From NCBI GenBank assembly GCA_030631505.1, contig DAOVKX010000009.1:1-20986 (forward strand): a stretch of 20,986 nt of DNA, given 5' to 3'. The translations under genes were made by a program, and so were the position numbers. Shown here piece by piece: positions 9,600 to 16,996 of the stretch. This stretch comes from Candidatus Nanohaloarchaea archaeon. Its GTDB lineage: Archaea; EX4484-52; DAOVKX01. The stretch's first letter is position 1. Each line of letters starts with the position of its first letter. The notes beneath the pieces are model-generated. The model saw only the letters and a list, made by a program, of their open reading frames with translations. It did no database searches and was not told the DNA's origin.

Positions 9600-9638
9600 T
9601 TTAAATAATTTTAATGTTTATTCTAATTTATTGGTGAG
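9600..9638 (+). promoter_or_regulatory. TATA box plus Shine-Dalgarno for the aminotransferase gene
   Basis: TTTAAATA at 9600-9607 predicts a start of transcription near 9630. GGTGAG at 9633-9638, complementary to the archaeal 16S 3' end, lies 3 bases before ATG 9642. The gene therefore seems to have a short leader with a ribosome binding site, separating it from the surface-protein cluster. Confidence 0.55.
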
Positions 9639-9641
9639 TTT

Positions 9642-10823
9642 ATGAAGTTGTCTACAGTAAAAGACTTGGATAAAGAGTTTCACATTGCTGTTTATGGAGA
9701 ACGGTTTTTTGATAAATCGTTTGTGAGCGGTGATAGTGTATACCTTGAAGACGAAGAAGGGAGCAAATATTTAGATGCTCTTGGTGGTATAGCTACTAAT
9801 TGTCTTGGTTATAACCATCCAGAGTTCAATGAGGCACTTAAAGAAATAATTGATGGTGGTGTGCTGCATACGTCAAATTTATCATATATACCGATACAGG
9901 TGGAATATGCAAAGAACCTGTCTGAAAATCTACCTATGAAACAGCCTAAGTTATTTTTCTGCAATTCCGGGGCTGAAGCAGTTTCCGGAGCAATAAAACT
10001 GGCTTCCAAAAACAAGGGTTCTGTATTAATTTCTATGGAAAATTCTTTTCATGGCAGGTATGGCGATGCTTTGAGTGCGACAGGCCAGGGGCAGTATAGA
10101 AAACCTTTTACTAAAACTTTAAAACAAAATGTAAAGTTTATTCCATTTAATGATGAGAACTATCTGGATTCTATAAATGATGATGTTTATGGGGTGTTAG
10201 TGGAACCTATACAGGGTGAGGGAGGTATTATCATTCCTGATAAAGAATATTTCAAAATCCTCAAAGAGAAATGCGATGATGCACAAGCTTTATTAATAGC
10301 AGACGAAGTTCAAACTGGTTTTTGGAGGACTGGTGAATCGTTTTGTATGAAACATTATGGTGTGGAACCGGATATAATAGCTATGGGGAAGGGCATAGCA
10401 AATGGAGTTCCTATGGGCGCGTTTGCTGTCAATGAATATGCTGACTTGTTTGAACCAGGCGAGCATGCCAGCACTTTTGGCGGAAATTATCTGGCATGCA
10501 CTGCGGCAAATGCAACATTAAATATTATCCTAAAGGAAACTCTTGGTGAAAATTCTTCAAAACAGGGAGCATACTTTTTGGAAAGACTTAATGAATTGGA
10601 TAATGAGCAGATAAGAACTGTGAGAGGGAAAGGATTAATGATTGGAATTGAGATGGATACGCCGGAAAATAAAATAAAAATTATTCAGGATGCCCTGAAA
10701 AAGGGATTGATAGTTGGCGGGGCAGGTAAAAATGTTGTCAGAATAGAACCTCCTTTAATTTTTTCTAAAGCTGATGTAGATAAAGCTATGGATATTTTAT
10801 CAGAAGTATACGATGATTTATAA
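9642..10823 (+). CDS. Class III PLP-dependent aminotransferase (acetylornithine / LysJ / ornithine type)
   Basis: A 393-residue protein, the usual length for ArgD-type enzymes. The fold-type I signatures are intact: NSGAEA at 108-113 (cofactor phosphate), FHGR at 136-139, EPIQGEGG at 188-195, DEVQTG at 221-226 (Asp to the pyridine nitrogen), the catalytic Schiff-base lysine K250 in AMGKGIANG, and STFGGN at 277-282. Such enzymes move an amino group between glutamate and a terminal aldehyde, as in arginine biosynthesis (N-acetylornithine), LysW-dependent lysine synthesis, or the DAP route. Which substrate is used cannot be told from sequence alone. No neighbouring arg or lysW genes are visible; a dapB gene lies about 7 kb downstream. 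The start is supported by GGTGAG just upstream. Family call firm, substrate uncertain. Confidence 0.9.
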   Translation: MKLSTVKDLDKEFHIAVYGERFFDKSFVSGDSVYLEDEEGSKYLDALGGIATNCLGYNHPEFNEALKEIIDGGVLHTSNLSYIPIQVEYAKNLSENLPMKQPKLFFCNSGAEAVSGAIKLASKNKGSVLISMENSFHGRYGDALSATGQGQYRKPFTKTLKQNVKFIPFNDENYLDSINDDVYGVLVEPIQGEGGIIIPDKEYFKILKEKCDDAQALLIADEVQTGFWRTGESFCMKHYGVEPDIIAMGKGIANGVPMGAFAVNEYADLFEPGEHASTFGGNYLACTAANATLNIILKETLGENSSKQGAYFLERLNELDNEQIRTVRGKGLMIGIEMDTPENKIKIIQDALKKGLIVGGAGKNVVRIEPPLIFSKADVDKAMDILSEVYDDL

Positions 10824-10834
10824 TTTCAGGAATA

Positions 10835-10842
10835 TTTTTATA
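10835..10842 (+). promoter_or_regulatory. TATA box deciding the start of the tRNA thiolase gene
   Basis: TTTTTATA is centred about 25.5 bases before ATG 10864. That implies a leaderless transcript beginning at this codon and argues against the in-frame ATG at 10813, which lies upstream of the TATA box and overlaps the previous gene. Confidence 0.55.
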
Positions 10843-10863
10843 GCTTCTGTTGAAATTATAATT

Positions 10864-11790
10864 ATGAGAGATACACCTATTTCTGTAAAATGCCGATGCG
10901 GTGGCAGGGCAGTTATCTACAGACGGTTTGATGGGCAGGCGTTGTGCAAAGAGCATTTTCTTAGGGGTGTTGAGCGCAGGGTTAAGCAGTTGATAAGGAA
11001 AGAGAAGTTGCTGGAAGATGGTGATAAAATAGCTGTCGGGCTTTCAGGAGGCAAGGACTCTACACTGACTCTTTATATGCTTAATGAAATTGTCAAAAAA
11101 TCAAGAAAGTATTCTTTATCTGCAATTGCTGTTGATGAAGGCATAAAGGGCTACAGAAAGGGAACAATAAAACATGCAAGAAAATTATGCAGGGAATTAA
11201 ATGTTGATTTGCATGTAGCTACTTTTAAGGATGAATTTGGGAAAACCATGGACCAGATTGTCAAGAGTAAAGATGCAAGGGCGTGTACTTACTGCGGGGT
11301 TCTCAGGCGTTATCTGATGAATAAAACAGCAAGGAAACTGGGAGCCACGAAAGTTGCTATTGGGCATAATATGGATGATGAGGTTCAGTCAATCATGGCA
11401 AATTACATCAGGGGCGATATGCTGAGGGCTGTGCGGCTCGGTGCAAAGGCATATGTTGTTAAAGACGCAAAGTTTATCCCAAGAATAAAACCACTTAGGG
11501 AAATTCCTGAGAAAGAGACAGCCCTGTACTGCATGCTGAAAGGTTTTGACACATCTTTTGGCGAATGCCCTTATGCCCATGAAAGCTTCAGGTGGTCTGT
11601 TAGGGATATTGTCAATGGCTTGGAGGATAAATATCCTGGGACAAAATATTCCATATTAAGGACTTTTGACAGATTGCTTCCCAAAATAAGAAAAGAATTT
11701 TTGAATAAGAAAATCAGGAAATGTGAGAGTTGCGGAGAGCCGACATCAAAAGAAGTCTGCAAGGTTTGTTTGTTGAGAAGAAGTTTATAA
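10864..11790 (+). CDS. ttuA: tRNA 2-thiolation enzyme, TtuA/Ncs6 (CTU1) family
   Basis: A 308-residue PP-loop ATP pyrophosphatase with two zinc sites. The N-terminal site is C10-x-C12 with C28 and H31; the C-terminal site is C287, C290, C299 and C302. The PP-loop SGGKDS (61-66) binds and adenylates with ATP. C141 and C144 (CTYC) with C235 (ECPY) fit the three cysteines that hold the catalytic iron-sulfur cluster in TtuA. The family makes 2-thiouridine in tRNA, either at position 54 for heat stability (TtuA) or at wobble position 34 (Ncs6/CTU1), taking sulfur from a ubiquitin-like carrier. The sequence cannot settle which uridine is modified. The start is ATG 10864, chosen from the TATA spacing and because the family begins just before the first zinc cysteines; an upstream in-frame ATG would add 17 AT-rich residues. 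Confidence 0.92.
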   Translation: MRDTPISVKCRCGGRAVIYRRFDGQALCKEHFLRGVERRVKQLIRKEKLLEDGDKIAVGLSGGKDSTLTLYMLNEIVKKSRKYSLSAIAVDEGIKGYRKGTIKHARKLCRELNVDLHVATFKDEFGKTMDQIVKSKDARACTYCGVLRRYLMNKTARKLGATKVAIGHNMDDEVQSIMANYIRGDMLRAVRLGAKAYVVKDAKFIPRIKPLREIPEKETALYCMLKGFDTSFGECPYAHESFRWSVRDIVNGLEDKYPGTKYSILRTFDRLLPKIRKEFLNKKIRKCESCGEPTSKEVCKVCLLRRSL

Positions 11791-11850
11791 TAATATGTTT
11801 ATTTAATGAGTATTTGAATTTCATAAAAATATAAAGAACCCTCAACAAAA

Positions 11851-11858
11851 TTATAAAG
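11851..11858 (+). promoter_or_regulatory. TATA box for the DNA methyltransferase gene
   Basis: TTATAAAG is centred about 30 bases upstream of ATG 11885, predicting transcription from roughly 11881. The alternative TTG start at 11873 would lie upstream of this point and is therefore less likely. Confidence 0.45.
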
Positions 11859-11884
11859 AGATTATTTATGATTTGAGTGGTTAT

Positions 11885-14362
11885 ATGGCAAAAAAGAAAA
11901 AAGAGTTTGAGAATATAGATTATGCCACAGTTGCCAAGCCACATACACCTATGTATCTTATGCATAAGTACTGGGCAAGAAAACCTCATAATGTTGTTTC
12001 TGAATATATAAAACATTATACAAAGAAAGGTGATATTGTTTTGGACCCATTTTGTGGTTCTGGTCCTGCACCAATAGAAGCAATAAAACTCGGAAGAAAT
12101 GGAATTGGAATTGATTTAAATCCCATTTCAACATTTGTAACAAGAATGACGGCTATTCCAGTTGATATCTCAAAAATAAAATCAAGTTTTGAAGATATTA
12201 AGGATATATGTAAAAAAGAGATTGAAAGTTTGTATAAGACAAAGTGTAAGAAGTGTGGGGAGAATGCAGTAGTTCTTGCAACTATCTGGGATAGAGAAAA
12301 ACAAAATCCTCTTGAAATTAGATATTATTGTGCAAAGTGTAAAAAAAGAAATGCTAAAAAACCTGACGATGAAGATTTGAAATTGATTAAAAAAATTGAG
12401 AAGATGAAAATTCTTTATTGGTATCCTACAAAGAAATTAGCATATAATGGGGAAGGATTTATGAAAAAAGAAAGAGTTGAGTCTATTCCCGACTTGTTTA
12501 CTAAAAGGAATCTTATTGCTCTTTCAAGACTATTTAATGAGATTGAAAAATTTGAGAATTCCAAAATCAAGGAAATATTCAAATTTGCATTTACTTCTAT
12601 GTCCCATTTAGCGAGTAGGATGTGTCCTGTTGCAAAGCCCGGAGGTAAAGGGCATTGGAGTAAATTTAGTGCAACTTCTTTTTGGGCATTGCAGAGCTAT
12701 TGGGTCCCACCAATTTTTATGGAATCAAATGTTTGGATGCTTTTTGAAAGTGCTATTAATGGCCCTCAAGGTGTAATCAAAGGAAAAACAGATTCCAATA
12801 ACCAGATAAAATATTTTAAAGAAGCCAAAAAATTTGATGATTTAAACGATGGGGCAAATATACTCCTGAAAACACATAATGCATTGGAATTAACAGAAGT
12901 AGTTCCAAAAAATTCTGTTGATTATGTTTTTACCGACCCTCCTTATGGTGGTGCTGTGCAGTATTTTGAATTAAGCACTCTTTGGTCTTCTTGGTTAAAA
13001 CTGAATTTAGATTATAAAGACGAAATTACTATAAATAAACAACAAAACAAAAGTTTTGATTATTATCACAAAATGTTGAGGGCTTCTTTCAAACAAGTTT
13101 ATCAAGTATTAAAACCTGGAAAATATATGACTGTTACTTTTCACAGTACTGACATAAAAGTCTGGAATTCAATAATCAAGGCAGTGGTTAGAGTAGGTTT
13201 TGAATTAGAAAAGATTATCTATCAACCACCTGCAAGACCTTCTGCAAAAGGGTTATTGCAACCTTATGGTTCTGCTGTTGGGGATTATTATATTAGATTC
13301 AAGAAACCCAAAGAAGAATCATTATCCACTGAAAAAGAGATTGATTTAAAAACATACGAACTGGAGGTAGTTGATATTGCTCAGCGAATAATAGGGGAAA
13401 GAGGAGAACCCACAATTTATCAACACATACTTAATGGCATTATGGCTGATTTACAAGGGGGGAGAAATGTACCTGTGGGTGCCAAAAATATAGAAGAAGT
13501 ATTAAAAGACCACGTTGGAAAAGAATTTGAGTTAATAAAAATAAAAGATGAAAAGGGTAAAGTTATTGGTAAAAAATGGTGGCTTAAAGGCTATGATTTC
13601 TCCCATTTTACCCAACCAACACTAAGCGATAGGGTTGAAAGAAAAATCATTGAAGTTTTAAAAAATGTAAAGGTCTCATTTGATGGAGTACTTCAATCAA
13701 TTTTTATTGAGTTTGAAAATGCATTAACGCCCGATACAAGCAAAATAAAAGATGTCCTTAAAGAATATGCAGAAAAAACTAAGGATGGCAAGTGGCAACT
13801 AAAGCCGATTGTAAGATTAAGGGAAAGTCAGCACAACAAAATGATTTATTTATTAGCTATGTTAGGACAGAAAGCTAAATTTGATGTTTGGATAGGAGTA
13901 AATGAGCAATCTGGAAGTTACAATAAGACTAAATTGTCAGATTTAGTTGACATTAAAAAACCCACTTGGCGTTTTGTACCAACTCCTAATTGGGATAGGG
14001 TTAATCAAATTGATGTCATCTGGCATGATAGGGGAAGAATCAGTTATATATTTGAGGTAGAAAACACAACGGCTATTACTAATGCAATAGTCAGAGGATC
14101 AAATATACCTCATAACAGACTAAAAAGATTAATAATTATACCGAAAGAAAGAGAGAAATTATTATATAGAAAACTTGAAGAACCATTATTAAAAGGAAGT
14201 CTAAAAAAAGATGATTGGAAATTTATGTTTTATAGAGATATAGAAACATTTTTTGTAAAGAATAAAAGAAACAAAAAAATTGATTTGGATACTTTTGAAA
14301 AATTATTTAAAATGCCGAAAGAACACAAACAAATTCAAAATTCTTTAAAACTTTATTTGTGA
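11885..14362 (+). CDS. Large site-specific DNA methyltransferase with zinc ribbon and possible C-terminal PD-(D/E)xK-like domain
   Basis: An 825-residue protein. The AdoMet-binding motif I is DPFCGSG at 54-60, preceded by YWARKPHNVV. Motif IV is DPPY at 351-354, typical of N6-adenine or N4-cytosine amino-methyltransferases. The gap of nearly 300 residues between them holds a four-cysteine zinc ribbon (C121, C124, C149, C152) and a conserved-looking Trp/Pro-rich part (SYWVPP). This layout resembles the large DUF1156-like methyltransferases found near defence genes. A middle region (about 430-640) contains KWWL and a TLSDRVE phrase. The C-terminal part has D710 (IDVIW), then 13 residues, then E724-V-E726-N-T-T and a later Arg. 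That fits a variant restriction-nuclease-like core, but this reading is uncertain. No separate restriction gene is next to it. The gene is visibly richer in A+T than its upstream neighbours, which suits horizontal transfer. Start ATG 11885 is favoured over TTG 11873. Confidence 0.85.
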   Translation: MAKKKKEFENIDYATVAKPHTPMYLMHKYWARKPHNVVSEYIKHYTKKGDIVLDPFCGSGPAPIEAIKLGRNGIGIDLNPISTFVTRMTAIPVDISKIKSSFEDIKDICKKEIESLYKTKCKKCGENAVVLATIWDREKQNPLEIRYYCAKCKKRNAKKPDDEDLKLIKKIEKMKILYWYPTKKLAYNGEGFMKKERVESIPDLFTKRNLIALSRLFNEIEKFENSKIKEIFKFAFTSMSHLASRMCPVAKPGGKGHWSKFSATSFWALQSYWVPPIFMESNVWMLFESAINGPQGVIKGKTDSNNQIKYFKEAKKFDDLNDGANILLKTHNALELTEVVPKNSVDYVFTDPPYGGAVQYFELSTLWSSWLKLNLDYKDEITINKQQNKSFDYYHKMLRASFKQVYQVLKPGKYMTVTFHSTDIKVWNSIIKAVVRVGFELEKIIYQPPARPSAKGLLQPYGSAVGDYYIRFKKPKEESLSTEKEIDLKTYELEVVDIAQRIIGERGEPTIYQHILNGIMADLQGGRNVPVGAKNIEEVLKDHVGKEFELIKIKDEKGKVIGKKWWLKGYDFSHFTQPTLSDRVERKIIEVLKNVKVSFDGVLQSIFIEFENALTPDTSKIKDVLKEYAEKTKDGKWQLKPIVRLRESQHNKMIYLLAMLGQKAKFDVWIGVNEQSGSYNKTKLSDLVDIKKPTWRFVPTPNWDRVNQIDVIWHDRGRISYIFEVENTTAITNAIVRGSNIPHNRLKRLIIIPKEREKLLYRKLEEPLLKGSLKKDDWKFMFYRDIETFFVKNKRNKKIDLDTFEKLFKMPKEHKQIQNSLKLYL

Positions 14363-14434
14363 ATGTTTCAATATCTTTAAGAGTTTATGAAGTTTGTGTT
14401 CTTTTAGAGACGATTTAAAAATCTATTAAATTAG

Positions 14435-14794
14435 TTATAATAACCCCATGAAATATAGAACTATGATGATTACTGAAAAAGAACCGTACAATAAGAATGC
14501 TATATTATAAAATTCTTTACGAAGTTTAAATCTAGTAAGAGGGAAATAGGAAATTATTGCTATAATTGCAAATATTGTTCCTAAATTTAAATAATATTAG
14601 AACCACAGAGGTAGCTTAACCCATCCACTATAAAATATTTGCCATAATAAAAAAGCATTTGATGCGATACTTAATCTACCTATATGACCTTGTCTAAATT
14701 CTTTTATTCCCATTAAAACCAATATTATTAACGCTGATAAAGATATGATTTTTGGAATAAAAATCAATTGACTTGTTATAAATGGTGTTGTCAT
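14435..14794 (-). pseudogene. Small four-span membrane protein gene interrupted by one in-frame TAA
   Basis: Reading from ATG at 14794, the frame encodes 65 residues ending WVKLPLWF, meets TAA at 14597-14599, and then stays open in the same frame for 53 more codons (YYLNLGTIFAIIAIISYF ... FYNIAFLLYGSFSVIIIV) until TAA at 14435-14437. Both halves are strongly hydrophobic and together would give about four membrane spans in 118 residues, with positive charges in the loops (KEFRQG, RFKLRKEF). The match in frame and composition suggests one gene recently broken by a single substitution, or an assembly error. A functional 65-residue product is possible. A good TATA box lies 26 bases upstream. I do not recognise the family. 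This also accounts for most of the otherwise empty 14363-14846 stretch. Confidence 0.6.
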
Positions 14795-14817
14795 ACACTT
14801 TATTGCTTTCTATAATT

Positions 14818-14823
14818 TTATAA
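14818..14823. promoter_or_regulatory. Palindromic TATA box shared by two divergent genes
   Basis: TTATAA reads the same on both strands. Its centre (14820.5) is 26.5 bases from the ATG of the + gene (14847) and 26.5 bases from the ATG of the - gene (14794). Both distances are ideal for leaderless archaeal transcription, so one TBP site could serve both directions. Confidence 0.6.
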
Positions 14824-14846
14824 GTTTAAAAACATATAACATCGTT

Positions 14847-15218
14847 ATGAAAACTTTTTGTGAGCTGATGGTTCAGGATATTTTTCCTACTGTCAGGGCT
14901 TTGATGGCAAAGGAGATGATGGACAAACTGAACTACAACCAGAGCGAGGTTGCGGCTAAAATGAGGATTACCCAACCGGCGGTTTCGCAGTATATGCACG
15001 AATTGAGGGGCAAAAAGGCAGAGCTTATAACAAGCAATCCGAAGGTCTATAGTTTAATTAGGGATTCAGCAAAGAAATTATCGACAGCTACTGCTCCTGA
15101 GTCAATGCTGGTTTTATGCAATATCTGCAAAGAGATAAGACGTTCGGGTTTATTGTGCAAACTGCATAAAGAGGCAGTTCCTTCTCTTGAGAACTGCGAT
15201 GTCTGTTTTACGAAGTAA
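14847..15218 (+). CDS. Archaeal HTH transcriptional regulator with C-terminal zinc cluster (COG2522 type)
   Basis: A 123-residue protein. Residues about 28-52 form a helix-turn-helix: NQSEVAAKMRITQPAVSQYM, with the recognition helix around TQPAVSQYM. An N-terminal helical segment (CELMVQDIFPTVRALMAKEM) precedes it. The C-terminal end carries C91-x2-C94, C104, H107, C117-x2-C120, a likely zinc-binding knuckle. This order (short N-terminal helix, HTH, Cys cluster) is the hallmark of the small archaeal predicted regulators of COG2522, whose targets are mostly unknown. The gene is divergent from the interrupted membrane-protein gene and appears to share its TATA box, so a product binding near 14820 could control both genes; this is inference. 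The ATG is directly preceded by a TATA box at -26, with no Shine-Dalgarno, so the mRNA is probably leaderless. Confidence 0.88.
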   Translation: MKTFCELMVQDIFPTVRALMAKEMMDKLNYNQSEVAAKMRITQPAVSQYMHELRGKKAELITSNPKVYSLIRDSAKKLSTATAPESMLVLCNICKEIRRSGLLCKLHKEAVPSLENCDVCFTK

Positions 15219-15265
15219 TGTGAGAGTTAATTCTTTTATTAATTTTAACAGTTAATTATTATTGT

Positions 15266-15461
15266 GCCGAGATGGCAGAATCTGGTTATCGCGCTGGTCT
15301 CGAATGAACTTTTAGAAAAAGTAAAAATCAGAGATTCTAAAAAACTGAAAGTTTTTGGAAACCAAAAATTGCAAAGCAATTTTTTAGGAAGTTTAAGCAA
15401 AAACCAAGAGAGAACCAGTGTTCGAAAGGACTTGCAGGTTCAAATCCTGCTCTCGGCGCCA
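15266..15461 (+). tRNA. tRNA-Ser(CGA) with intron and encoded CCA
   Basis: The acceptor stem GCCGAGA (15266-15272) pairs with TCTCGGC (15451-15457), followed by discriminator G (usual for serine) and an encoded CCA (15459-15461). The anticodon stem CTGGT (15294-15298) pairs with ACCAG (15414-15418) only after removal of an intron. Spliced, the loop reads CT-CGA-AA with anticodon CGA at 15301-15303. The T arm is GCAGG / TTCAAAT / CCTGC (15434-15450). A long variable arm, stem GTTC/GGAC with a GAAA tetraloop (15420-15431), confirms a class II tRNA and fits serine. The D stem is imperfect (GC pairs plus one mismatch). It reads the serine codon UCG. Confidence 0.92.
15305..15412 (+). other. tRNA-Ser intron (108 bases, position 37/38)
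   Basis: The intron starts right after A37 and ends before A38. The expected bulge-helix-bulge is recognisable but imperfect: an AAU bulge at the 5' junction, an AGA bulge at the 3' junction, and only three clear pairs between CTC (15299-15301) and GAG (15408-15410) in the central helix. Inside are two hairpins with 3-base loops that share an A-run and so exclude each other: TTTTTGG/CCAAAAA, and AAAAATTGC/GCAATTTTT. No box C/D or H/ACA motif was found in it. Confidence 0.8.
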
Positions 15462-15499
15462 TTATTGTTTTCTTTAGTTCAAGATAGGTAAATGAGAAA

Positions 15500-16552
15500 T
15501 TATAATAAATAATCCAGAATTAAATTGGTTGAGTCAATAATTCTCTCATCTCTTGGTCTTAAGTCCGGCTCAAAAGCTTTGCCAGTCAGGTGCTGAAGTC
15601 CCTGTATATATCTTACTGTGATTTCTTCTGCCTGTTCAGGTGTGAATATTTGTCCTTTTTCCTTTATCATCCCTCTTGCAAATTCTTTTGAAAATGAAAT
15701 AGGTTTTCCGTTTCTGCTCATGATAGTTCCATCATCATTTAACTTCCAGAATCTTGAGGAATCCATAGTATATAGTTCATCTGCTGAAACAATTTCTCCT
15801 TTCGAATTTATTCCATGTTCAGTTTTAGTATCTACCAAAACCATTCTTTTTTCTCTGAGATACTGAGAAATGATTCCATAAGCCATTAATGATGAATTTC
15901 TAATCTGTGTGTATTGTTCAGAAGTGCAAATAGCATTATCAAATAAATATTGTGGGTCAATGGTTTTATCTTCCTTATCTTTTGTTGATGGTGTGTCCAT
16001 TACATATGGTAAAATTCCATTTGCCTCCATTTCATCAACAATAATTTCATGTCCTGCATAAGTAAATTTTTCCATTCCATCTTCCTGTGCCTTTAACCAG
16101 TGCTGATACAATGAAGTTTGGGTTGAACTTTCTGCCATGTACTTTCTTAAGACATTTTCTACTTTTAATATCTCTAAATTTTCTGCAGGAATGACTGTGG
16201 AACTTGGCTTTAATCCCGGAACATCAAATTGCGATGTTCCCAAAACATCTTTAATGAGGTCAAGCATATGGTCATGGTTGCATGCTAAAACCTGATCTTT
16301 AAATGGGATTTCTCCTCTATTTTGGTCATGCGTGGAGATTCTTTTGCTCCTATACATTAACCTGATTGGAACTCCATTTCCTGTTACAAGATTTTCACCA
16401 AAAACAGAATCAGAAACTTTTCCTTCTGTAATTGCACATCTATTAAGTTCCGGAATTTCCTTATCATCAATTATCTGTTTAATTGTTCTTCCGGTATTTA
16501 CAATTTCTCCATATGCCCGAACCAAGGATTTTATTTCGTTTTCTGATAACAT
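15500..16552 (-). CDS. purC: Phosphoribosylaminoimidazole-succinocarboxamide (SAICAR) synthetase
   Basis: A 350-residue protein of the PurC family, which joins CAIR and aspartate using ATP in purine biosynthesis. Visible family marks are EGKVSD at 43-48 (the nucleotide-binding GK-V turn), RISTHD at 71-76 followed by GEIPFKDQVL, TPSTKDKEDKTI near 187-198, DTKTEHG at 241-247 (the metal-binding Asp-x-Lys-x-Glu segment) and DSSRFW at 264-269. It is longer than the roughly 240-residue bacterial enzymes and closer in size to eukaryotic or other long forms. The start is ATG at 16552, with GGTGA (16559-16563 on this strand) six bases upstream. It stands alone here; no other pur gene is visible in the window, so the pathway context must lie elsewhere. 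Confidence 0.9.
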   Translation of the reverse strand: MLSENEIKSLVRAYGEIVNTGRTIKQIIDDKEIPELNRCAITEGKVSDSVFGENLVTGNGVPIRLMYRSKRISTHDQNRGEIPFKDQVLACNHDHMLDLIKDVLGTSQFDVPGLKPSSTVIPAENLEILKVENVLRKYMAESSTQTSLYQHWLKAQEDGMEKFTYAGHEIIVDEMEANGILPYVMDTPSTKDKEDKTIDPQYLFDNAICTSEQYTQIRNSSLMAYGIISQYLREKRMVLVDTKTEHGINSKGEIVSADELYTMDSSRFWKLNDDGTIMSRNGKPISFSKEFARGMIKEKGQIFTPEQAEEITVRYIQGLQHLTGKAFEPDLRPRDERIIDSTNLILDYLL

Positions 16553-16558
16553 TTATTT

Positions 16559-16603
16559 TCACCATTTAATGAATACAATTAGTTCTCCTTAAAAATTTAA
16601 ATA
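16559..16603 (-). promoter_or_regulatory. TATA box and Shine-Dalgarno for purC
   Basis: On the minus strand TATTTAAA (16596-16603) predicts a transcription start near 16573. GGTGA (16559-16563) stands six bases before the ATG. Unlike most neighbours, this gene therefore has a leader of about 20 bases with a ribosome binding site. Confidence 0.5.
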
Positions 16604-16643
16604 TGTAACGATAGAATTTTTATTATTTTATGAGGTTCTGGCG

Positions 16644-16654
16644 TTTATTTATAC
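16644..16654 (+). promoter_or_regulatory. TATA box, leaderless promoter for the 74-residue gene
   Basis: TTTATTTATAC is centred about 27 bases before ATG 16676, placing the transcription start at the start codon. This is the main support that the small gene is real. Confidence 0.5.
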
Positions 16655-16675
16655 TTTCTTCAATAATGATTTTCT

Positions 16676-16900
16676 ATGTCAGGAATTATTGATAATTTTT
16701 ATCAGGAAGTAGGACCTCTTATTGAAGGTGATGTCTGGGACAGAGATTTTAAGGATTATAACCCTACAAGAGAAGAATTTGAAAATCAAGTTGAACGCGC
16801 GGTTGGACGCGGGGGTCGCCTTCCTATGAGGTTAAGAATTGGTTTATTTTATACTGAAGAAGAAAATGAAAAGAAACTTGAGGAACTTCGTTCTGTGTAA
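16676..16900 (+). CDS. Small acidic protein of unknown function
   Basis: A 74-residue, soluble-looking, acidic protein. The N-terminal half has DVWDRDFKDYNPTREEF; the C-terminal half is predicted helical (TEEENEKKLEELRS). There are no cysteines, no signal peptide and no membrane span. A glycine/arginine-rich turn (GRGGRLPMRLR) sits near residue 44-54. I do not recognise a family. It is flanked by divergent purC and convergent traB-like genes, so it is a single-gene unit. Coding status is supported by the TATA box at -27 and by a balanced amino-acid mix rather than by homology. Confidence 0.6.
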   Translation: MSGIIDNFYQEVGPLIEGDVWDRDFKDYNPTREEFENQVERAVGRGGRLPMRLRIGLFYTEEENEKKLEELRSV

Positions 16901-16964
16901 CTTCCTACAGGGCGGCATGGGTTATATCATAAGTTAGAAGACCTGTATTACAAGATAACATAAA

Positions 16965-16992
16965 GGGAGACCTAAATGAATTAAGTCCTCCC
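16965..16992. terminator. Weak stem-loop between convergent genes
   Basis: GGGAG (16965-16969) pairs with CTCCC (16988-16992), and two further pairs form after a one-base bulge. It lies between the ends of two convergent genes, so it could act as a terminator in either direction. The stem is short and the following T-run is weak. Confidence 0.25.
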
Positions 16993-16996
16993 AACT

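Noticed and set aside
10813..10863. In-frame N-terminal extension of the tRNA thiolase
   Set aside because: It lies upstream of the predicted TATA box and transcription start and overlaps the aminotransferase gene; family members begin near the first zinc cysteines.
11714..12016. 100-codon open frame on the - strand
   Set aside because: It overlaps the ends of two well-supported genes and their promoter; its composition is that of an AT-rich antisense frame.
15305..15412. tRNA intron as a possible box C/D guide RNA
   Set aside because: No RUGAUGA/CUGA pair with suitable spacing was found.
15264..15491. 75-codon open frame on the + strand
   Set aside because: It covers the tRNA-Ser exons and intron; the RNA structure explains the sequence fully.
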